From: Halopseudomonas sabulinigri
GTDB lineage: Bacteria > Pseudomonadota > Gammaproteobacteria > Pseudomonadales > Pseudomonadaceae
NCBI GenBank assembly: GCA_011053055.1
Contig: DRHT01000051.1
Coordinates: forward strand, 1-64,000
Reading direction: 5' to 3'
DNA: 64,000 nt
Numbering within the stretch: position 1 is the stretch's first letter; each line of letters opens with the position of its first letter. This document shows positions 35,194-43,986 of the stretch, in pieces. A model generated the notes under the pieces. That model did not search any database. It was not told the DNA's origin and worked only from the letters and a program-made list of their open reading frames with translations. The position numbers and the translations under genes were made by a program.

Positions 35194-35244
35194 ATATTTT
35201 CTGGCTCGCCAATCGTGCGAGCTTGAGATTCAACGACGACTCCC

Positions 35245-36087
35245 ATGAACAACACTCTGAATGTGACCCTCCCTTGGCGTCAGCGCCTGGCCGACTGGCT
35301 AGACCGCCCAGGGGTGCAGTACCTGATCACCGCGTTGATCTTGATCAACGCGGTGATTCTCGGCCTGGAAACCTCCAGCACCGCCATGCAACATTGGGGC
35401 GGGTGGTTAAAAGCGCTTGATCAACTGATTCTCGCCTGCTTCGTGGTAGAAATTACCCTGCGCTTCGTGGCTCATGGCTGGCGTTTATTGCGCGACCCAT
35501 GGGGGCTTTTTGATACGACAGTCGTCGCCATCGCTCTGGTTCCCGCTAGCGGGCCGCTCGCGGTGCTACGCGCACTCCGCGTATTGCGAGTGCTACGGCT
35601 GATCTCAATCGTACCCAGCATGAAGATGGTGGTGCAGTCGCTACTGTCATCATTACCCGGCATGGGTAGTATCGTGGCATTACTGGGGCTGATTTTTTAC
35701 GTCGCTGCAGTTATCGCGACGCAGCTTTTTGGCGCGCACTTTCCCGAATGGTTCGGCACCCTCGGTGCCAGCCTCTATACCCTGTTTCAGGTAATGACAC
35801 TGGAAAGCTGGTCAATGGGCATTGTGCGCCCGGTTATGGAGGAGTTCCCCTACGCCTGGCTGTACTTCATACCCTTCATTCTGATTGCCACCTTCATGAT
35901 GCTCAACCTGTTCATCGCCGTCATCGTCGATGCCATCCAGAATCAACGCGAGCGGGTTGCCGAGCAGGAGCAAGAATTCGCCCCGCCCAGCGAGAGCGCT
36001 CAGCTACTCGAGGAAGTACGTCACCTACGTGCAGAATTACGCAGTCTACAGCGCAGTCTACCGCCACCTACTTCAGCGGACGAGTAA
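35245..36087 (+). CDS. Bacterial voltage-gated sodium channel (BacNav type)
   Basis: 280 residues with six membrane helices. S4 carries four arginines at every third residue (Arg109, 112, 115, 118 in VLRALRVLRVLRLISIVPSM). The pore has the selectivity filter TLESWSM at 185-191, identical to that of NavAb, followed by GIVRPVMEEFPYAWLYFIPF. S6 contains FMMLNLFIAVIVDAI, and a C-terminal helical tail (about 232-272) could form the four-helix coiled coil. It should be a homotetrameric sodium channel in the inner membrane. BacNav channels are typical of marine and alkaliphilic bacteria. The start has a weak binding site; it lies 51 bases after apt. Confidence 0.93.
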   Translation: MNNTLNVTLPWRQRLADWLDRPGVQYLITALILINAVILGLETSSTAMQHWGGWLKALDQLILACFVVEITLRFVAHGWRLLRDPWGLFDTTVVAIALVPASGPLAVLRALRVLRVLRLISIVPSMKMVVQSLLSSLPGMGSIVALLGLIFYVAAVIATQLFGAHFPEWFGTLGASLYTLFQVMTLESWSMGIVRPVMEEFPYAWLYFIPFILIATFMMLNLFIAVIVDAIQNQRERVAEQEQEFAPPSESAQLLEEVRHLRAELRSLQRSLPPPTSADE

Positions 36088-36210
36088 TAGCGCACAGCCT
36101 CGACGCCTGCCGCTGGACCTACCGGGTGCGGTTGCTTATTATCACTTCGGAGAAAAATAACAAGTCTGCCCGGCCTTCTGGCATGAAGGCAGCTGTCGAG
36201 GATGACGAAT

Positions 36211-36852
36211 ATGAGCAGTAACCTGCCGCCGGATACCCGGCTGTTGTTGATTGATGATCACCAGATTTATTTAGACGGCCTTAGCCTGACCCTGGGCAGC
36301 CTCTGCGAAGGGATACAGCTAGACCACGCGCACAATGCTGCGCAGGCCATCCAACAAGTCCAGAACAACACCTACGATCTCATTCTGCTTGACCTGCAGC
36401 TTCCGGATAGCAGTGGCTTGGCGCTGCTACAGAAGTTGCGTGCTGAAGATGCCATGGTTCCGGTGGCTATTCTCACCGCCAGCAACAGCCCCAGCGATCT
36501 GGACGCTGCTCTGCAGCTAGGCGCGGCCGGATTTATTAGCAAAACTGCCGATGGCAAGACCTTACTGGAGGCGGTAACCCAGCTACTTTTTGGCGTGCAA
36601 GTGGTGATCGGGGACGAAAACCATCCGTTGGATCGTCGTAGTAGCGCCCGCGATGTAGGTATCACGCCAAGACAGCTAGAAATTCTTGATCTACTCGCCG
36701 AAGGCCTGCCCAACAAAGTAATCTGCCAGCGCCTATCGCTATCCGAAGACACCGTGAAAACCCACCTTAAGGCGTTGTTTTCCTCGCTGGACTGTCATAA
36801 CCGCACTGAGTGCGTCAGCAACGCGCGTAAATTGGGTTTGGTCAGCTTCTAA
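36211..36852 (+). CDS. LuxR/NarL-type response regulator
   Basis: 213 residues. The receiver domain has Asp15-Asp16 in LLLIDDHQIY, phosphoacceptor Asp61 in LILLDLQLPDSSG, and Lys in FISKTADG. The C-terminal LuxR helix-turn-helix (about 148-205) reads ITPRQLEILDLLAEGLPNKVICQRLSLSEDTVKTHLKALF. The start at 36211 is preferred over 36202 because GAGG lies nine bases upstream. It ends 62 bases from the convergent hybrid kinase gene and is its likely partner. A small hairpin CGGGCAT-GG-ATGCCCG (36882-36897) separates the two. Confidence 0.88.
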   Translation: MSSNLPPDTRLLLIDDHQIYLDGLSLTLGSLCEGIQLDHAHNAAQAIQQVQNNTYDLILLDLQLPDSSGLALLQKLRAEDAMVPVAILTASNSPSDLDAALQLGAAGFISKTADGKTLLEAVTQLLFGVQVVIGDENHPLDRRSSARDVGITPRQLEILDLLAEGLPNKVICQRLSLSEDTVKTHLKALFSSLDCHNRTECVSNARKLGLVSF

Positions 36853-36914
36853 GCTCTGTCCGCTGGCATCGAAACCTCCGCCGGGCATGGATGCCCGTCT
36901 TGCCCGCTGCCCTA

Positions 36915-38702
36915 CTAAACCCTTAACTCCAGCAGATTATGCACCACGCGCCGCAAACGGGCCGGTAGTACCGGTTTGTAAAGCAGCTCAACGTCGGCCA
37001 ATCGTGCTGCTTCCGTCACATCCTCAGAGGTATCTGCGGTTACCAACGCAGTAGGGCCCGCGAAAATACCTTGTTCGCGCAGGGTTTTTATCAGCATCAG
37101 ACCATCACTCTCGCCTTCCAGACGATAATCCGTCAGTAGCACATCCACTTCTATGCCTTTAAGCCCCTGCACCGCCTCCTCAGCGTTTTCAAACGCCCAG
37201 ACAATACAACCCCAGGCTGACAACAGCGCTTGCATGGCTTCGCGACTCACTCGATCATTTTCAATTAGCGCCACCTGACCGCTTAGCGCAGGCGCCTGCT
37301 GCTGCTTGGGCGTTTCGGCGTGGTTTTGCCACTCGCCCGAGGGCGCATCAAACCAAAAACGCGAACCCTCGCCAAGGCGTGACTGCAGCCCGGACGGGTA
37401 CTCAAGCAAATGCACTATCTGCCGACAGATACTCAGCCCCAGGCCAACCCCTTTATCGAGCGTACGAGCCGGGTTGCGCAACTGGGTGAACTCTTCATAT
37501 ATGCGCTCCTGATCGGCTTTCGCCAGCCCACAACCGTCATCCACCACACTGACGCGCAGACGGCCATCCACACGTTGCACCTCAATAGTCACTGTCGTTG
37601 CATCGGCGTGAATCAACGCATTATTTAGGTAATTGCGAATCAACCGCTCCAATAACACGGGGTCGCTCAGTACCGCGTAGGCTTTATTGCAACGTAGTTG
37701 CAGCTGGATACGGCGCCGCGCCGCAAAGGGCTCGAGACTATCGAGTAACTGCCTTAACCAGGGCTCCAGATTGAACGAGCGGGTTTGCGCGCGCACCATG
37801 CCGACTGAGAGTCTGGACATATCCAGCAGCGAGTTGAGCATAGCCTGCAGTAGATGAGTCGAGTCCGCCAACCGCGCAACTGTCTTGCTGGCTTCGGGGC
37901 TGTCTACTTGCTCATACAAGTGCTGGATAAAAAGCGACATGGCATGCAACGGTTGTCGCAGGTCATGGCTGGCGGTAGCCAAAAAGCGCGTTTTACTCTG
38001 ACTTTCGCGTTCGGCGCGAGTGCGCGCCGCCTCTAATAACTGCTCGTTAAGGTAAGCGCGACGCTGCATATACTCGTACAGATACGCGCCAAAAGCGCCC
38101 ATCAACGAGAAGTTAATTAGATAAATACTGGCAGACGTCACCATCGAGCGGCTGGAGCCAATGAAATACTCCGCCAACAGATAGACCAAGACGATGGCAC
38201 CGGAACCCGCCGTGGCATGACGCATCGGCAAGCCCAGCAAAAACATACCCGATAGCAGTACCAGATAAAGCCCATCGTGGGTGACGCGCACCGACACTTC
38301 CGCCAGTCGCGCTACGATGATAATCATCACGACCATCAGCCCCGCACAGAAGTAAGCCACTGTAGCGGCCGCAAAGGCACGCTGCGGTGCAACTCTACCG
38401 ACGCGATTTGAGTACCAGAGAGCGGCAATAACCGCCAACAACCCAGCGCCACGCACACAGAGAGTGTAGTTACTGACCCAATGCGGCAAATAGACGTAAT
38501 CCAGCAACATGAACAACAGCATGAAAGTAATTGATGAAATTGCGACTATCTTCACGCGCGCGCACATCTTTGCATGCAAAAACAGCTGAAAGTCAGGTTC
38601 AAGTTGTGCACTGAAACGCAGACTGGCAAAGCCCCGCTCCTGCGCCAGCAGCGCAGGTTCATCAATAGCGGTGCTCATAGCGACCAGCCTGGTATCACTC
38701 AT
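36915..38702 (-). CDS. Hybrid sensor histidine kinase / response regulator
   Basis: 595 residues. Six or seven membrane helices lie at about 50-205 (a membrane-embedded sensor with no large periplasmic domain). The HisKA domain has His246 in TASHDLRQPLHAM. The ATPase domain has LNNALIHADA, VVDDGCGLA and GVGLGLSICRQIVHLL. A C-terminal receiver has Asp525 in LLTDYRLEGESDG. The HDLRQPLHA variant is typical of the kinases that pair with LuxR-type regulators in Pseudomonas ethanol-oxidation and acetate systems (family knowledge). Its convergent neighbour at 36211 is the obvious partner. The start codon has a weak binding site. Confidence 0.87.
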   Translation of the reverse strand: MSDTRLVAMSTAIDEPALLAQERGFASLRFSAQLEPDFQLFLHAKMCARVKIVAISSITFMLLFMLLDYVYLPHWVSNYTLCVRGAGLLAVIAALWYSNRVGRVAPQRAFAAATVAYFCAGLMVVMIIIVARLAEVSVRVTHDGLYLVLLSGMFLLGLPMRHATAGSGAIVLVYLLAEYFIGSSRSMVTSASIYLINFSLMGAFGAYLYEYMQRRAYLNEQLLEAARTRAERESQSKTRFLATASHDLRQPLHAMSLFIQHLYEQVDSPEASKTVARLADSTHLLQAMLNSLLDMSRLSVGMVRAQTRSFNLEPWLRQLLDSLEPFAARRRIQLQLRCNKAYAVLSDPVLLERLIRNYLNNALIHADATTVTIEVQRVDGRLRVSVVDDGCGLAKADQERIYEEFTQLRNPARTLDKGVGLGLSICRQIVHLLEYPSGLQSRLGEGSRFWFDAPSGEWQNHAETPKQQQAPALSGQVALIENDRVSREAMQALLSAWGCIVWAFENAEEAVQGLKGIEVDVLLTDYRLEGESDGLMLIKTLREQGIFAGPTALVTADTSEDVTEAARLADVELLYKPVLPARLRRVVHNLLELRV

Positions 38703-38856
38703 GATATTTCATCCGTTTTTATTATAATCATCCCGCTTTATAGCAAGCGGTTATATTGCTCAACACCAAAAGCTTAAAATAATTTAAAAACAGTGCTTTA
38801 CAACAATAATTTGCGACTACGCTTTAGCTTAAGCAGGTAAATAACAGGATGTAGTC

Positions 38857-39414
38857 GTGATTGCCAATTCCATTGCCCCCGTACCGCAAGATTGTATCGC
38901 TCAAGACCTTTTCCCTCTCAACCTGTTGGCACTGAGTGCCGCCGACAATCTCTTGGAAAATATTCTACGCCCCACGCTGACGTACTTAGGCGTCAGTTGT
39001 ATCGCGATGGAACAACTACTACTCGGCACACTGCTAACCACCTCACGTTTACCTGCCTTGCAGCGGAATACACAAGCCATAGGTCCCTACGCTATCACTC
39101 CAGAGCAGCACACCGACATCTGGGACTCACATCTCGCATTGCAGCCCGAGCTGGCCAGCAAAGTGCGAGGCCTGGCTAGTCAGCATTGTTTTCTGCTGAA
39201 CCCGCATGCCGAGCTGGGTTACAACCTAGCCTATGCTACCGCCATTGCCTGGCTGATTTACGAACGCCAGCATTTATCTATTTCAATTGAAAACGACCTA
39301 CCAAGCCTAGCGCGAATATGGGAGCGCTCCTACCCCCATAAGGGTGGCCGAGCGCAGGATTTTCTGCGCGCTTGGCGTTCCGCCTGCAATACTAAAAGCC
39401 CAGTCTCGGCCTGA
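38857..39414 (+). CDS. Hypothetical protein with lysozyme-like sequence pattern
   Basis: 185 residues from a GTG start with AGGA seven bases upstream. There is no signal peptide. The central part (AIGPYAITPEQHTDIWDSHLALQPELASKVRGLASQHCFLLNPHAELGYNLAYATAIAWLIYERQ, about 74-137) recalls phage-type lysozyme/transglycosylase proteins that read GPxQIxPxTHxDIWDxYL...PELAxxVRGLA...NLxYAxAIA. In those a Glu precedes the GPxQI segment; here the matching stretch (EQLLLGTLLTTSRL) makes the catalytic Glu uncertain. It may be a domesticated phage protein. No role is proposed. It is divergent from the hybrid kinase across an AT-rich gap. Confidence 0.6.
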   Translation: MIANSIAPVPQDCIAQDLFPLNLLALSAADNLLENILRPTLTYLGVSCIAMEQLLLGTLLTTSRLPALQRNTQAIGPYAITPEQHTDIWDSHLALQPELASKVRGLASQHCFLLNPHAELGYNLAYATAIAWLIYERQHLSISIENDLPSLARIWERSYPHKGGRAQDFLRAWRSACNTKSPVSA

Positions 39415-39534
39415 TCAATATCGCCCCATCACCCCCAGTTTAGTCACCTTGACCGCCTGCAAGTGCGCGCGCATCCTGAGCATCCGCCGTTAACTCGGCA
39501 ACCTTTCAAGCCAGCGCGCGCAGGAGCCTTTTTT

Positions 39535-40569
39535 ATGCCCCAATCAGCCAAGATCAACCGCCAGATTCTACTTGCCTCACGCCCGGTCGGCGCGCCAACC
39601 GCTGCCAATTTCAACCTGGTCGAGACAGCAATTCCCGAGGTTGCTAACGGCCAGATGCTGTTACGCAACCGCTGGATGTCGCTTGATCCCTACATGCGCG
39701 GACGCATGAGCGATGCAAAATCCTACGCCGATCCAGTGCCCGTCGGCAGCGTAATGACTTGCGCCACGGTCAGCGAAGTAATCGAGTCAAAGCTGGATGG
39801 CTACGCCAAAGGCGACCTGGTCATGAGCTTCGGTTCCGGCTGGCAGGACTACACCTTGTCCGACGGCGCCATGGTGTTCCGCCTCGACAAAAACATGAAA
39901 GAACCCTCGCAGGCCTTGGGTGTACTGGGCATGCCCGGTTTTACCGGTTACATGGGCCTGACTGATATCGGCCAGCCCAAAAAAGGTGAAACCGTCGTAG
40001 TTGCCGCTGCTACCGGCCCGGTCGGCACCGTCGTTGGCCAGGTTGCCAAGCAGATGGGCTGTCACGTGGTGGGTATCGCCGGCGGTACGGAAAAATGCCG
40101 TTATGCGGTTGAAGAGCTAGGCTTCGATGCCTGCATCGATCACAAGGATGCAGGCCTCAACGATAAACTAGCCGCTGCCTGCCCCAAGGGCATCGATATC
40201 TACTTTGAGAACGTCGGCGGTAAAGTGTTCGACGCGGTCATGCCGTTGCTTAACGCCCACGCGCGTATCCCGCTCTGCGGCCTGATATCTCAATACAACG
40301 CTACCGAAGCGCCGGCTGGCCCAGATCGCATGCCTCAGCTGATGCGTTTGATGCTTAGCCAACGCATTCGCATGCAGGGCTTTATCATTTTTGATAATTA
40401 CGGCGGCCACTTCCCCGAGTTCCTCAAAACCATGACGCCTTGGGTTGAGTCAGGAAAAGTGCGAGTAAAGGAAGATCGCGTGGAGGGTCTGGAGAATGCG
40501 CCGGAAGCCTTTATGGGGCTGCTCGACGGTAAGAATTTTGGCAAGTTGGTAGTTAAGATTGCGGATTAA
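39535..40569 (+). CDS. NADP-dependent oxidoreductase, CurA/leukotriene B4 12-hydroxydehydrogenase type
   Basis: 344 residues from the ATG at 39535 with AGGAG eight bases upstream; the frame itself opens at 39463. It is a zinc-free medium-chain reductase. The N-terminal part contains RNRWMSLDPYMRGRMSDAKSYADPVPVG (about 45-72). The Rossmann motif is AAATGPVGTVVGQVAKQMG (about 157-175), and VGIAGGTEKC provides NADP contacts. FENVGGKVFDAVMPLLN and CGLISQYN (about 225-260) are family signatures. Such enzymes reduce double bonds of alpha,beta-unsaturated ketones (E. coli CurA reduces curcumin). It is monocistronic with a terminator. Confidence 0.9.
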   Translation: MPQSAKINRQILLASRPVGAPTAANFNLVETAIPEVANGQMLLRNRWMSLDPYMRGRMSDAKSYADPVPVGSVMTCATVSEVIESKLDGYAKGDLVMSFGSGWQDYTLSDGAMVFRLDKNMKEPSQALGVLGMPGFTGYMGLTDIGQPKKGETVVVAAATGPVGTVVGQVAKQMGCHVVGIAGGTEKCRYAVEELGFDACIDHKDAGLNDKLAAACPKGIDIYFENVGGKVFDAVMPLLNAHARIPLCGLISQYNATEAPAGPDRMPQLMRLMLSQRIRMQGFIIFDNYGGHFPEFLKTMTPWVESGKVRVKEDRVEGLENAPEAFMGLLDGKNFGKLVVKIAD

Positions 40570-40592
40570 TCTGCAGCACCAGTAGGGTTGCA

Positions 40593-40625
40593 AAAATGCC
40601 GGCTTTGCCGGCATTTTCTTTTTTT
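40593..40625 (+). terminator. Intrinsic terminator after the CurA-type gene
   Basis: A perfect 11-base-pair stem, AAAATGCCGGC / GCCGGCATTTT, with a TTT loop is followed by CTTTTTTT. Confidence 0.88.
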
Positions 40626-40747
40626 ATTCCGCTCAGCTGAGTTGGTCCCAGAGAAGACCAAAATGGCTAGCATTCGAGTTTGGTAAAAACATAGAAACAC
40701 AGCTTAATTCTGCCATACCCCCCTCTCAGAGACCGTTTCACCATGAC

Positions 40748-40778
40748 TAAAAAAAACGCCTAAAAGGCGGTTTTTTTA
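40748..40778 (-). terminator. Intrinsic terminator after nrdJb
   Basis: On the minus strand a CCGCC-TTTT-AGGCG hairpin is followed by a run of T residues, 28 bases beyond the nrdJb stop codon. Confidence 0.75.
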
Positions 40779-40805
40779 TCGAGCAAAGAAGGCTAAATCA
40801 CACAT

Positions 40806-41507
40806 TTAGCCACACTTGCTATCACCACAACTCAAACAGGTAAGACACCCGTCCATCTGCACAGCTGCCTTGGTGTGACATTTACCACACATCTGCGAAC
40901 CAGGAGGGTAAGCCGACGCACTGTCATCACAATCCGCATCTGCCTGGCTTTGCGGTTTAAGGCTGTTGAATTCAGCGCGCTTCTGCTCAAGATAGGCAAC
41001 TTGATGCTCATCCATCTCATCTGACAGCATACCGATGCTCTTCAGATGCTGATTCAGTACATCGCCAATCTCAGCAACCAGCGACGGCATCCAACGACCA
41101 CCGCGCTTCATGTAGCCGCCCTTGGGATCAAACACACTGCCCAGCTCTTCCACCAGGAAAGTGCAGTCACCGCCCTTACGAAACACCGCAGAAATAATCA
41201 GCGTCAGGGCTGAAATCCACTGGTAGTGCTCCATATTTTTGGAGTTGATGAATATCTCAAATGGGCGGCGGGTTTCATGATCACTACCGTGATTGAGTAC
41301 TACATCGTTAATAGTGACGTAGATCGCATGCTCTGACGTCGGCGTCTTGATCTTGTAGGTCGAACCTTCAAGAAATTCAGGACGCTTGAGCTTTTCATGC
41401 ATTTCTTCAATCGCTGGAGCGACGCTCTTGGAGTCGGGAGCCCTTGCCGGTTCATCGGCTTTGACTACCGCGTAGTCGACAATCTTGCTATTGATCTTCA
41501 ATACCAT
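40806..41507 (-). CDS. nrdJb: Class II ribonucleotide reductase, small C-terminal part NrdJb
   Basis: 233 residues. It contains the TSCPD-like domain (RPFEIFINSKNMEHYQWISALTLIISAVFRKGGD, about 80-113) and ends in a Cys-rich tail with CGKCH, CLTC and CGDSKC elements that serve as the swinging dithiol and metal-binding end. In P. aeruginosa NrdJ is likewise split into NrdJa and NrdJb, and both are needed for activity. GAGGAAAGCGTTAC precedes the ATG. It is 72 bases downstream of nrdJa on the same strand. Confidence 0.9.
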   Translation of the reverse strand: MVLKINSKIVDYAVVKADEPARAPDSKSVAPAIEEMHEKLKRPEFLEGSTYKIKTPTSEHAIYVTINDVVLNHGSDHETRRPFEIFINSKNMEHYQWISALTLIISAVFRKGGDCTFLVEELGSVFDPKGGYMKRGGRWMPSLVAEIGDVLNQHLKSIGMLSDEMDEHQVAYLEQKRAEFNSLKPQSQADADCDDSASAYPPGSQMCGKCHTKAAVQMDGCLTCLSCGDSKCG

Positions 41508-41579
41508 GTAACGCTTTCCTCGCTGCGCATATGCGCAGCCTTCAATTCGGTCGTGTTCGGTACGCTAGAGCGCACCCCA

Positions 41580-43733
41580 TCAAAACTTGCCGTAATAGCC
41601 TTCTTTCAAGGCGTCGTACAGGTTCGCTGCGGAGTGCATCTCGCCATCGTACTCGATTTCGTCGCCGCCCTTGGCCTCGATAAAGCTGCCATCTTCCAAC
41701 TTGAAACGATAGGTGGTGTTAGCCAGATCCTGCTCCTTGACCAGCACACCCTGGAACGCTTCTGGGTTAAAGCGGAACGTAGTGCAACCCTTCAGACCCT
41801 TTTTGAATGCGTAAAGGTAGATATGCTTGAAGTCTTCGTAGGCGTAATCAGTGGGTACGTTAGCCGTTTTGGAAATCGAAGAGTCTATCCATTTCTGCGC
41901 AGCAGCCTGCACATCTACGTGTTGAACCGGGCTCACATCATCAGCCGCGATAAAGTACTCCGGCAGGTTGCGGGTTTCCGCTTCCATGCTCGGTAAGGCA
42001 TCGGCATTGATAAAATGACGATAGGCCAGCAACTCAAAGCTGAACACATCGACCTTTTCTTTCGACTTCTTACCGGCGCGAATCACGTTACGGAAATAGT
42101 GATGCGCAAAGCTGGGCTCGATACCGTTTGAGGCGTTGTTGGCCAACGACAGCGAGATAGTGCCAGTCGGTGCAATTGAACTGTGATGGGTAAAGCGACC
42201 ACCTTTTTCAGCCAAATCAGCAGCCAACTGGGCATCCTCAGCGCCGACTTGTTGCATGTAGCGGCTGTACTTGGCCCAGAGCACTTTGCCGGGTAGCACA
42301 TCGCCGGCCTTGATGCCGTCTTTGGCCATCTCCGGACGCTTGGCCAGCATGGCTTCGGTTACAGTGAACTCTTCATCCATGATGGGCGCGGCGCCCTTCT
42401 CTTCTGCCAGTTCCAGCGCGGTGCGCCAGCCCTGCATAGCCATTTCCTTGGACACTTCTTCAGTAAATTCCAGCGACTTTTCTTCGCCATACTTCATGCA
42501 CAGCATGGTCATAGTTGAGCCCAAACCCAGGAAGCCCATGCCATGACGGCGCTTGCGGAAAATCTCGTTGCGTTGCTGTTCCAGCGGCAGGCCATTGATC
42601 TCGACTACGTTATCGAGCATCCGGGTAAAGATGGCGACTACGCGACGGTACTCGTCCCAGTCGAAACGGGCTTTCTCTGTGAAGGGATCGCGAACGAACA
42701 GGGTAAGGTTGATCGAACCCAGCAGACAAGCGCCGTAAGGCGGCAATGGCTGTTCGCCACAGGGGTTAGTGGCGCGAATTTCTTCACAGAACCAGTTGTT
42801 ATTCATCTCATTGACGCGGTCGATGAGGATGAAGCCAGGTTCAGCAAAATCATAGGTCGACGCCATGATCATGTCCCAGATTCGCCGCGCCTTGATGGTG
42901 CGGAAAATACGACAGGCGACCATGCCGTCTTCGCGAGAGACGTAACGCTCGGCGCTCGGCCATTCGCGCCAAATCACCTGTTCGGAATCATCCACATTGA
43001 TACCGTCGGCCAAGACTTCAGCGGCATTCAACGGGAAAGCCAGCTGCCAATCAGTATCCTCTTCAACCGCCTTCATGAACTCGACGGTAATTAGCAGCGA
43101 GAGGTTGAACTGGCGCAGACGACCGCCTTCACGCTTGGCACGAATAAAGTCCATTACATCTGGATGGCCAACATCAAAGGTCGCCATCTGCGCGCCACGC
43201 CGGCCACCGGCTGAAGACACGGTGAAACACATCTTGTCGTAGATATCCATGAACGACAGCGGGCCGGAGGTGTAGGCACCAGCACCTGATACATAAGCAC
43301 CCTTAGGGCGCAGGGTCGAAAACTCGTAACCGATACCGCAGCCTGCTTTCAGAGTCAGGCCAGCTTCGTGCAACTTGGACAGAATATCGTCCATAGAGTC
43401 GCCGATGGTGGCTGATACAGTGCAGTTAATGGTTGAGGTCGCCGGTTTGTGCTCCAGCGCTCCGGCATTCGAAGTAATGCGGCCAGCAGGTATAGCGCCA
43501 TGGCGCAGGGCCCAGAGAAACTTCTCGTTCCACTCTTCGCGCAGTTCGGGTGCTTCCACATCAGCCAGGGCACGAGCAACACGTTGGTAGGTCTCATCGA
43601 CCACCCCATCGATAGCGACGCCATCTTTGGTTTTGAGTCGGTACTTGGTATCCCAGATGTCTTCTGAGGCGGGCTGCATGGGGATGCTGGTAACCACATT
43701 GCGCAGGCGCTGTACCTTGGCTGTTTGACTCAT
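41580..43733 (-). CDS. nrdJa: Class II (adenosylcobalamin-dependent) ribonucleotide reductase, catalytic part NrdJa
   Basis: 717 residues. It reduces ribonucleotides using a radical generated from adenosylcobalamin, so it works with or without oxygen. Catalytic elements seen are NCTVSATIGDSMDDI (about 102-116, first active-site Cys), GCGIGYEFSTLRPKGAYVSG (about 131-150), and NPCGEQPLPPYGACLLGSINL from about residue 323 carrying the radical Cys and Glu. SIAPTGTISLSLANNASNGIEPSF (about 522-545) is the phosphate-binding region. The remaining C-terminal Cys pair is on NrdJb. AGGAGAAATAA precedes the ATG. NrdR-like boxes lie upstream; no cobalamin riboswitch is evident. Confidence 0.95.
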   Translation of the reverse strand: MSQTAKVQRLRNVVTSIPMQPASEDIWDTKYRLKTKDGVAIDGVVDETYQRVARALADVEAPELREEWNEKFLWALRHGAIPAGRITSNAGALEHKPATSTINCTVSATIGDSMDDILSKLHEAGLTLKAGCGIGYEFSTLRPKGAYVSGAGAYTSGPLSFMDIYDKMCFTVSSAGGRRGAQMATFDVGHPDVMDFIRAKREGGRLRQFNLSLLITVEFMKAVEEDTDWQLAFPLNAAEVLADGINVDDSEQVIWREWPSAERYVSREDGMVACRIFRTIKARRIWDMIMASTYDFAEPGFILIDRVNEMNNNWFCEEIRATNPCGEQPLPPYGACLLGSINLTLFVRDPFTEKARFDWDEYRRVVAIFTRMLDNVVEINGLPLEQQRNEIFRKRRHGMGFLGLGSTMTMLCMKYGEEKSLEFTEEVSKEMAMQGWRTALELAEEKGAAPIMDEEFTVTEAMLAKRPEMAKDGIKAGDVLPGKVLWAKYSRYMQQVGAEDAQLAADLAEKGGRFTHHSSIAPTGTISLSLANNASNGIEPSFAHHYFRNVIRAGKKSKEKVDVFSFELLAYRHFINADALPSMEAETRNLPEYFIAADDVSPVQHVDVQAAAQKWIDSSISKTANVPTDYAYEDFKHIYLYAFKKGLKGCTTFRFNPEAFQGVLVKEQDLANTTYRFKLEDGSFIEAKGGDEIEYDGEMHSAANLYDALKEGYYGKF

Positions 43734-43817
43734 TTATTTCTCCTGAAACACTCGACCGAACTCGCTTAAGGGATTGACTTGCAGGCTTTCGGCCTGTAGA
43801 CCCCTCTCGCGCACGAA

Positions 43818-43864
43818 ACACTAGTTATTGTGCAATTTGGGAATGCTAGACCTACATATGGTAA
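43818..43864 (-). promoter_or_regulatory. nrdJa: Paired NrdR-box-like sites upstream of nrdJa
   Basis: On the minus strand GCACAATAACTAGTGT (43818-43833) matches the NrdR consensus ACACWATATATWGTGT at about 13 of 16 positions. A weaker copy at 43849-43864 keeps the CTA-ATAT-GT core. The two start exactly 31 bases apart, the usual NrdR spacing that places tetramers on one DNA face. Confidence 0.6.
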
Positions 43865-43986
43865 ATATCAACCGTAAAAAAAGCGTGATTAGCGGCTTTT
43901 CTGGTTGACTTTACAGGCGGTACCGGCAGGCAGAAGGGTATAGCAAGAACGCGCCCAGCAATGACGCGGGGCGCTGAAGGATGCTC

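Noticed and set aside
43734-43986. Cobalamin riboswitch in the nrdJa leader
   Set aside because: No B12-box-like element or nested hairpin set could be seen by eye; a covariance-model search would settle it.
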